Shown here: one piece after another, positions 5,773-9,665 of the stretch
Layout: every line of letters starts with the position of its first letter
How positions within the stretch are numbered: position 1 is the first letter of the stretch
Source: Candidatus Buchananbacteria bacterium RIFCSPLOWO2_02_FULL_46_11b
GTDB taxonomy: Bacteria; Patescibacteriota; Patescibacteriia; Buchananbacterales; UBA6539
Assembly: GCA_001817615.1 (NCBI GenBank)
Contig: MHIR01000004.1
Location: 10,459 to 20,123, forward strand
DNA: 9,665 bases
Reading direction: 5' to 3'
Made by a program: the position numbers and the translations under genes
The notes under the pieces: generated by a model
Database searches by the model: none
Told to the model about the DNA's origin: nothing
What the model saw: the letters and a program-made list of their open reading frames with translations, nothing else

Positions 5773-6812
5773 TGGCTAATTTTTTTATCACCAAAATATT
5801 TATTCTGGCCACGGTCTCTTTTATTTTGACTTTGGCCTGGACGCCGCTTTTGACCCATTTTTTGTATAAATTCAATTTAGGCAAGGGCATCAGAGACGCC
5901 AAGGCGGCGCCGATTTTCGCGGCCCTGCATAAAAAGAAAGCCGGCACGCCGACCATGGGCGGCGTTTTGGTCTGGGGCACGACTTTATTTTTAATGATTT
6001 CAATTTTTTATCTGTCCCGTTTTTACGACGGGATTTTTGACCGGCTTAATTTCTTGTCCCGCCGGGAAACTCTTTTGCCCCTTGGCGCCCTGGTCGCTTC
6101 GGCGGTTTTCGGTTTGATTGACGATTTAATTGACATTTGGCGGATAGGCAAAGACGGCGGCGGCTTGCGCATGCGCCATCGTTTTTTAATTTACGGCATA
6201 ATCGCCGCGGTCGGCGCCTGGTGGTTTTATTCCCGGCTTGACTGGACGACTTTGTACGTGCCTTTTGTCGGTTTTATTGATATCGGCTGGTGGTATGTGC
6301 CGTTTTTTATTTTTGTCATTATCAGCGCGGCCCATTCGGTCAATCTGACTGACGGCTTAGACGGCCTGGCCGGCGGCGCGCTTTTGGCCGGTTTTGCCGC
6401 CTATGGGGCCATTGCCTTTGCCCAGGGCCGTTACGACCTGGCGACTTTCTGCGGCGTGATTGCCGGCGCGCTTTTGGCGTTTCTTTGGTACAACATCAAT
6501 CCGGCCAGATTTTTCATGGGCGACACCGGCTCAATGTCTTTGGGCGTTACCCTGGGTATTATCGCCATGCTGACCAACGCCGCTATGCTTTTGCCGGTCA
6601 TCGGCTTTATCTTTGTCGTGGAAACAATTTCGGTCTTGATTCAGATGTTTTGGAAAAAAGTCTTCAAGCGCAAATTTTTCATTTCTTCGCCCCTGCATCA
6701 CCATTTGGAAGCCATCGGCTGGCCCGAAGGCAAAATCGTGATGCGCTTCTGGGTCATCGCGGCCGTGGCCGCGGTTGCCGGCCTGATTCTGTTTTTGGCC
6801 GATCGGGTGTAG
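5772..6812 (+). CDS. mraY: Phospho-N-acetylmuramoyl-pentapeptide transferase MraY
   Basis: MraY moves phospho-MurNAc-pentapeptide from UDP onto undecaprenyl phosphate, making lipid I at the inner face of the membrane. The 346-aa polytopic protein keeps the family signatures: KKKAGTPTMGG (54-64), the catalytic Asp pair in FGLIDDLID (113-121), NLTDGLDGLAGG (191-202), NPARFFMGDTGS (243-254) and the histidine cluster SPLHHHLEAIGW (306-317). The HHH motif separates it from WecA/TagO relatives. Length is close to the usual 320-360. It is co-transcribed and coupled with the small membrane gene ahead of it. Unlike the common arrangement, no other dcw-cluster gene (murF, murD, ftsW, murG) flanks it here. 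No ordinary terminator follows; a G-rich tandem repeat starts one base after the stop. Confidence 0.97.
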   Translation: MANFFITKIFILATVSFILTLAWTPLLTHFLYKFNLGKGIRDAKAAPIFAALHKKKAGTPTMGGVLVWGTTLFLMISIFYLSRFYDGIFDRLNFLSRRETLLPLGALVASAVFGLIDDLIDIWRIGKDGGGLRMRHRFLIYGIIAAVGAWWFYSRLDWTTLYVPFVGFIDIGWWYVPFFIFVIISAAHSVNLTDGLDGLAGGALLAGFAAYGAIAFAQGRYDLATFCGVIAGALLAFLWYNINPARFFMGDTGSMSLGVTLGIIAMLTNAAMLLPVIGFIFVVETISVLIQMFWKKVFKRKFFISSPLHHHLEAIGWPEGKIVMRFWVIAAVAAVAGLILFLADRV

Positions 6813-6813
6813 A

Positions 6814-6842
6814 TTAGGGAGTAGGGGTTAGGGAGTAGGGGG
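6814..6842 (+). repeat. 14-bp G-rich tandem repeat, potential G-quadruplex
   Basis: TTAGGGAGTAGGGG occurs twice back to back (6814-6827 and 6828-6841). The four G-runs (6817-6819, 6824-6827, 6831-6833, 6838-6842) with loops AGTA, TTA and AGTA fit the canonical G3+N1-7 quadruplex pattern. The repeat begins one base after the mraY stop and ends directly against the -35 hexamer of the next promoter. Quadruplex formation is inference. Confidence 0.85.
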
Positions 6843-6871
6843 TTGACAATCCTAAAAACCCGCGGTAAAAT
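6843..6871 (+). promoter_or_regulatory. Near-consensus sigma-70 promoter for the NYN-domain gene
   Basis: TTGACA (6843-6848, perfect) and TAAAAT (6866-6871, one mismatch) are 17 bp apart. Transcription would start near 6878, giving a leader of about 60 bases to the ATG at 6939. Confidence 0.78.
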
Positions 6872-6903
6872 ACCAGTAACAGAAAATTAAAAGAAATCAA
6901 TGT

Positions 6904-6929
6904 AGCGCCATTTTTTGGGCGTTTTTTTT
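6904..6929 (+). terminator. Small terminator-like hairpin in the leader of the NYN gene
   Basis: CGCC (6906-6909) pairs with GGCG (6918-6921), extended by a G-U and an A-U pair, around an 8-base loop. A U-run (6922-6929) follows directly. It lies between the promoter and the ATG at 6939, the place of an attenuator. The stem is short, so termination may be partial or absent. Confidence 0.4.
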
Positions 6930-6938
6930 GTTAAATAT

Positions 6939-7463
6939 ATGGATAATCGGGGAAACAATTACGCGTTTATAGACGGCCAGAATCTAAACTTGGGGATAAA
7001 AAGTTTAGGCTGGAGTTTGGATTTTAAAAAATTTAGAATTTTCCTTCGGGAAAAATATAATGTTTCCATCGCTTACTATTTTATCGGCTACATTCCTAAA
7101 AATGGGAATTTATACTCGTCTTTAAGAGATTATGGCTATATTTTAATTTTTAAGCCGGTTGTCACTGATGGACAAAATAAACCAAAAGGCAATATTGACG
7201 CCGATTTAGTTTTAAGGGCGATGATTGATTATGATAAATTTACCAAAGCGGTTATTGTCACAAGCGATGGCGATTTTCATTGTTTAGTGAAGTATTTCGT
7301 AAAAAATAATAAATTATTAAGAATTATCGTGCCTAATTTTAAATATTCGTCATTATTGCGTAAATTCAGCAATCATATCGTCAATATTCAGCTATTCAGG
7401 AATAAACTGGAAAAAAGCCAACAAAAAAGAGAGGCATTTCCGCGGGACGAGACCCTTTGGTAG
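6939..7463 (+). CDS. NYN-domain (PIN-like, LabA/DUF88-type) protein, putative RNase
   Basis: The 174-aa protein matches the NYN domain over residues about 7-150. Visible acidic landmarks are FIDGQN (Asp12, Asn15), GNIDADL (Asp87, Asp89) and VTSDGDF (Asp110, Asp112), the positions that bind metal in PIN-like nucleases. Family members are thought to cut RNA, but no substrate can be read from this sequence. The ATG at 6939 is chosen because the domain begins directly after it; a TTG 24 bases upstream lies inside the leader hairpin and is unlikely. The tail after about residue 155 is basic and probably disordered. The gene has its own promoter and a clear terminator downstream, so it is a single-gene unit. 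No Shine-Dalgarno sequence is seen. Its codons are more AT-rich than those of mraY, which could reflect a different origin. Confidence 0.88.
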   Translation: MDNRGNNYAFIDGQNLNLGIKSLGWSLDFKKFRIFLREKYNVSIAYYFIGYIPKNGNLYSSLRDYGYILIFKPVVTDGQNKPKGNIDADLVLRAMIDYDKFTKAVIVTSDGDFHCLVKYFVKNNKLLRIIVPNFKYSSLLRKFSNHIVNIQLFRNKLEKSQQKREAFPRDETLW

Positions 7464-7520
7464 TCCTCTCATAGTGATTATCTTTATCCTATATCAATTT
7501 TATAAACTTGTCAAGCGCCC

Positions 7521-7554
7521 GGCCCCGCCCTCCGTTTAGCGGGCCATTTTTTTT
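7521..7554 (+). terminator. Rho-independent terminator after the NYN gene
   Basis: GGCCCCGC (7521-7528) pairs with GCGGGCC (7539-7545) with one bulged C, around a 10-base loop. A single A and eight T follow (7547-7554). A strong, ordinary intrinsic terminator in the right orientation. Confidence 0.88.
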
Positions 7555-7571
7555 AAAAAGCGTAACTTGTA

Positions 7572-7645
7572 GAGACGAGGCACTGCCTCGTCTCGGCGAT
7601 ACCAAGGAAAAATCAGAAAAAATGAGGCATTGCCTCGTCTTGGCG
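7572..7645. repeat. Two related REP-like palindromes
   Basis: GAGACGAGGCA-C-TGCCTCGTCTC (7572-7594) is a perfect palindrome with 11-bp arms and one central base. A diverged second copy at 7622-7638 (core GAGGCA-T-TGCCTC) is followed, like the first, by a CTYGGCG motif, so the two are direct repeats of about 25 bp in 50-bp register. The first copy follows TTGTA, and the GTAGAGACG...CGTCTC layout resembles short palindromic repeats I know from several bacterial phyla; this likeness is from memory. Confidence 0.8.
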
Positions 7646-7650
7646 CCATT

Positions 7651-7678
7651 CCGGCCGCCGTTTGGCCGGGAGGTTTTT
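7651..7678 (+). terminator. GC-rich stem-loop with short T-run
   Basis: CCGGCC (7651-7656) pairs with GGCCGG (7664-7669) around a 7-base loop; T-run 7674-7678 starts four bases after the stem. It may be a second weak terminator or part of the preceding repeat element. No gene ends just before it. Confidence 0.4.
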
Positions 7679-7718
7679 CGCGTAGCCGGAGGCAGGGTTT
7701 TGAGGATAAAAATTAAAA

Positions 7719-7747
7719 TTGACTTTTTAGCGGAAAAATGGGAAAAT
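7719..7747 (+). promoter_or_regulatory. Weak putative promoter for the methyltransferase gene
   Basis: TTGACT (7719-7724) and GAAAAT (7742-7747) are 17 bp apart. The -35 is good and the -10 is poor. It is the best candidate between the terminator and the ATG at 7773. Confidence 0.35.
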
Positions 7748-7772
7748 ATAAGTACGATTTGATAATTATTTT

Positions 7773-9467
7773 ATGGCAAGAAAAATAAACTACGACAATT
7801 GGTCCAAAGAGGAACTAATAAAAGAGCTTCGCCGCATTAAGGAAACTAAATACGGCCTGGTTTGGCATAGAGATTTGCCGGAAGAAAAAATTGATATTCT
7901 AATCAACCCCGACGCGCGCACGCCCAACGAGATGTTTCCCAACGAAATGGCGGGCAAACCCTTTCCGATTTTAAAAGAAACAAAAAGCAAAGAAATAAGC
8001 GGCGATAAAGGCAAACCGGTAAATTTATTGATTGAGGGCGATAATTATCATTCGCTCGCGGTTTTAAATTTCACGCATTATGAGGCGATTGATTTGATAT
8101 ATATTGATCCGCCCTACAATACTGGAAACAATGATTTTATTTATAACGATAAAATGGTAGATCCCGAAGATCCATTCCGGCACAGCAAATGGCTTTCGTT
8201 TATGGAAAAGCGTTTAAAGCTGGCCAAAAACCTTCTTAAAAAAACAGGTGCAATTTTTATTAGTATTGACGATAATGAACAAGCGCCGTTGAGGATGCTC
8301 TGTGACGAGATTTTTGGCGAGGATAATTTTATTGCGACTATAATTTGGCAGAAAAAATATACTCAAAGCAATGATGCAAAATATTTTTCGGCGACACATG
8401 ATTTTATTCTTTGTTATGCTAAGCAAGCAGATAAATTCAAAATTCGTTTATTACCTAGAACGGAAAAGCAGGATGCCCGCTACAAAAATTCGGACAATGA
8501 TCCGCGAGGAGTTTGGATGACTCAACCACTACACGCAAAAAGCGGGAGTGATAGTAAGTATTCATACACTTTTAAAAATGGGGTGATTTGGAGTCCGCCC
8601 GCTGGTACATATCCTCGTTTTAGTAAGGAATCACTTAAAAAAGCGGATGATGAAAATAGTATTTGGTTTGGAGCAAAAGGAACAGCAGTACCGAGGTTAA
8701 AGAAGTATTTAAATGAAATGAAACAGGGGGTAATTCCTAAAACGATTTGGCTCTATAATGAGGTTGGTAGCAATGATGATGCGAGACAAGAATTGAAAGA
8801 ATTAGCTCCTGAAAATGGGTTTGATTCTCCAAAACCGACTTCGCTTGTAAATCGAATTATAAATTTGGCCAGCGATAAAAATAGCATCATTTTAGATTTT
8901 TTTGCTGGTTCAGGAACGACTGGACATGCTGTGTTAAAAGCAAATAAAAATGATAAAGGGTTACGGAATTTTATTCTCTGCACGAACAACGGAGATGAGA
9001 AATCGGAGCATAAAATTGCTTCAGAGATTTGTTATCCACGTTTAAAAAAAGTCATAAAAGGATACAAAAACGCCAAAGACGAGAATGTCCCAGGACTTGG
9101 TGGTAATTTGAAATATTATACCTGTGATTTTGTGGAAGCTGAACCGACGGATAAAAATAAGCGAAAATTAGTAAAAGAATCAACGGAAATGCTTTGTATC
9201 CGGGAAAATGCTTTTGAGCTGGTCCAAGACGAAGGGGATTTTAAAATTTTTAAGAATAGCGATAAATATCTTGGCATTGTTTTCTATGAGGAATCTATTA
9301 ATGACTTCAAGAAAGCGATCAAAAAAATCAAAGGGCATTTCAACGCCTATGTATTTTCGCTAGGCGATGACCCGCATGAAAAACAATTTGCCGATGTCAA
9401 AGGCAAGGTTACGCTTTGTGCTATTCCGGAAGTGATTTTGAAGGTTTATCGGGAGATTTTTAAATAA
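7773..9467 (+). CDS. mod: Type III-like (beta class) DNA N6-adenine methyltransferase, Mod
   Basis: The 564-aa enzyme would transfer a methyl group from S-adenosylmethionine to adenine in a specific DNA site. Catalytic motif IV is IYIDPPYNTG (109-118, DPPY at 112-115). The cofactor motif FFAGSGTTGHAV (376-387) comes after it, an order typical of beta-class enzymes such as type III Mod. Residues about 195-350 between them are the expected target-recognition region. The N-terminus (RRIKETKYGLVW, then LLIEGDNYHSLAVL at 85-98) and the ending IPEVILKVYREIFK match complete Mod proteins, so it does not look truncated, though it is a little shorter than many of 600-700 aa. The Res helicase-nuclease partner is not seen in the window; an unknown frame starts 49 bases downstream. 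Codon use turns more AT-rich from about 8340 to 9060. It could be the Mod subunit of a type III system or a solitary methyltransferase. Confidence 0.93.
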   Translation: MARKINYDNWSKEELIKELRRIKETKYGLVWHRDLPEEKIDILINPDARTPNEMFPNEMAGKPFPILKETKSKEISGDKGKPVNLLIEGDNYHSLAVLNFTHYEAIDLIYIDPPYNTGNNDFIYNDKMVDPEDPFRHSKWLSFMEKRLKLAKNLLKKTGAIFISIDDNEQAPLRMLCDEIFGEDNFIATIIWQKKYTQSNDAKYFSATHDFILCYAKQADKFKIRLLPRTEKQDARYKNSDNDPRGVWMTQPLHAKSGSDSKYSYTFKNGVIWSPPAGTYPRFSKESLKKADDENSIWFGAKGTAVPRLKKYLNEMKQGVIPKTIWLYNEVGSNDDARQELKELAPENGFDSPKPTSLVNRIINLASDKNSIILDFFAGSGTTGHAVLKANKNDKGLRNFILCTNNGDEKSEHKIASEICYPRLKKVIKGYKNAKDENVPGLGGNLKYYTCDFVEAEPTDKNKRKLVKESTEMLCIRENAFELVQDEGDFKIFKNSDKYLGIVFYEESINDFKKAIKKIKGHFNAYVFSLGDDPHEKQFADVKGKVTLCAIPEVILKVYREIFK

Positions 9468-9516
9468 AATAAAGCTTATTGAGTGAATTAAAAAAATTAA
9501 GTTTTTGGAAATAATC

Positions 9517-9665
9517 ATGAAAAACATCCCAACATGGAAATATTTAAGCGGGGTGCAAAAGCTAATATATCTAGCCGATACTAACTTTTTAGTTTGTAAA
9601 AAAATATATGAATCATTACCGTCAGACGGAATTAAGGCAAATAAGTTTCTTTTGCTATCTGCCAA
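9517..9665 (+). CDS. Unrecognised protein, N-terminal part (cut by the right edge)
   Basis: An ATG at 9517 opens a frame with no stop for 49 codons to the window end. The visible sequence starts MKNIPTWKYLSGVQKLIYLA and goes on with a mixed charged and hydrophobic stretch containing KKIYESLPSDGIKANKFLLL. It has no signal peptide, membrane helix or motif that I recognise. A GGA lies about 8 bases ahead of the ATG, a weak ribosome-binding candidate. The gap of 49 bases after the methyltransferase has no terminator, so the two are probably co-transcribed and this could be another restriction-modification or defence component. It does not resemble the start of a Res subunit. Being a gene at all is likely but not certain. 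Confidence 0.55.
   Translation, partial: MKNIPTWKYLSGVQKLIYLADTNFLVCKKIYESLPSDGIKANKFLLLSA

Larger units (their letters stand above)
7464..7772. other. Gene-free stretch with terminator, palindromes and putative promoter
   Basis: About 310 bases lie between the NYN gene and the methyltransferase. They hold an intrinsic terminator (7521-7554), two related palindromes (7572-7636), a GC-rich stem-loop (7651-7678) and a weak promoter (7719-7747). An 84-codon frame starting with TTG at 7508 crosses all of these and shows no protein-like features, so I do not call it a gene. Confidence 0.7.

Noticed and set aside
6915..6938. TTG start eight codons upstream for the NYN gene
   Set aside because: It lies in the leader hairpin, and the domain begins normally at the ATG at 6939.
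7429..7470. Hairpin GAGAGG/CCTCTC around the end of the NYN gene
   Set aside because: Only 6 bp with a 30-base loop; the real terminator is further downstream.
7508..7762. 84-codon plus-strand frame starting with TTG
   Set aside because: It runs through the terminator, palindromes and stem-loop, and its composition reflects those elements. No protein family is recognisable.
9543..9553. Shared 11-mer TTTAAGCGGGG with 2094-2104
   Set aside because: A single 11-base match in about 9.7 kb is expected by chance, and the second copy is inside a coding frame without surrounding words.
9360..9665. 101-codon minus-strand frame at the right edge
   Set aside because: It overlaps the well-supported end of the methyltransferase on the opposite strand and shows no domain.

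Overview
The window looks like a piece of a small, coding-dense bacterial genome, most likely a member of the Patescibacteria/CPR (Parcubacteria-like). This placement is inference. It rests on a compact type IV pilus cluster, a short three-helix protein of the 'PLHYNIYFGID' kind coupled to mraY, a NYN-domain protein, and starts that mostly lack a Shine-Dalgarno sequence. No rRNA or marker-gene search could be run.

Left half (1-5183, minus strand): a type IV pilus assembly operon, read right to left. It holds the assembly ATPase PilB, the platform protein PilC, a FimT/GspH-like minor pilin, a PilV/GspI-like minor pilin, a PilW/GspJ-like minor pilin and a PilX-like minor pilin cut by the left edge. 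The order resembles the minor-pilin blocks that prime pilus assembly in well-studied bacteria. The three middle pilin genes overlap. No retraction ATPase or prepilin peptidase is present in this window.

Centre (5184-6812): divergent promoters sit on either side of a word-repeat hairpin. The leftward one is an extended -10 promoter for pilB. The rightward one is a good sigma-70-type promoter for a 121-aa membrane protein whose stop codon overlaps the start of mraY (lipid II synthesis).

Right half (6813-9665, plus strand): a G-rich tandem repeat abuts a near-consensus promoter for a NYN-domain (PIN-like nuclease fold) gene. A clear intrinsic terminator follows. A gene-free stretch of about 310 bases carries two near-perfect palindromes and a GC-rich stem-loop. 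Next come a complete type III-like (beta class) DNA adenine methyltransferase and the start of an unrecognised gene that runs off the right edge.

The most unusual theme is between the genes. Four pilus-side gaps each contain an inverted repeat built from short, tandemly repeated words of 8-11 bp. The words change from gap to gap but share vocabulary (AGTAAATTA, AGCGAGTTAA, GCTAAGTT), and the design is constant: a word tandem followed by its own reverse complement. This looks like a family of hairpin-forming intergenic elements that I cannot assign to a known class.
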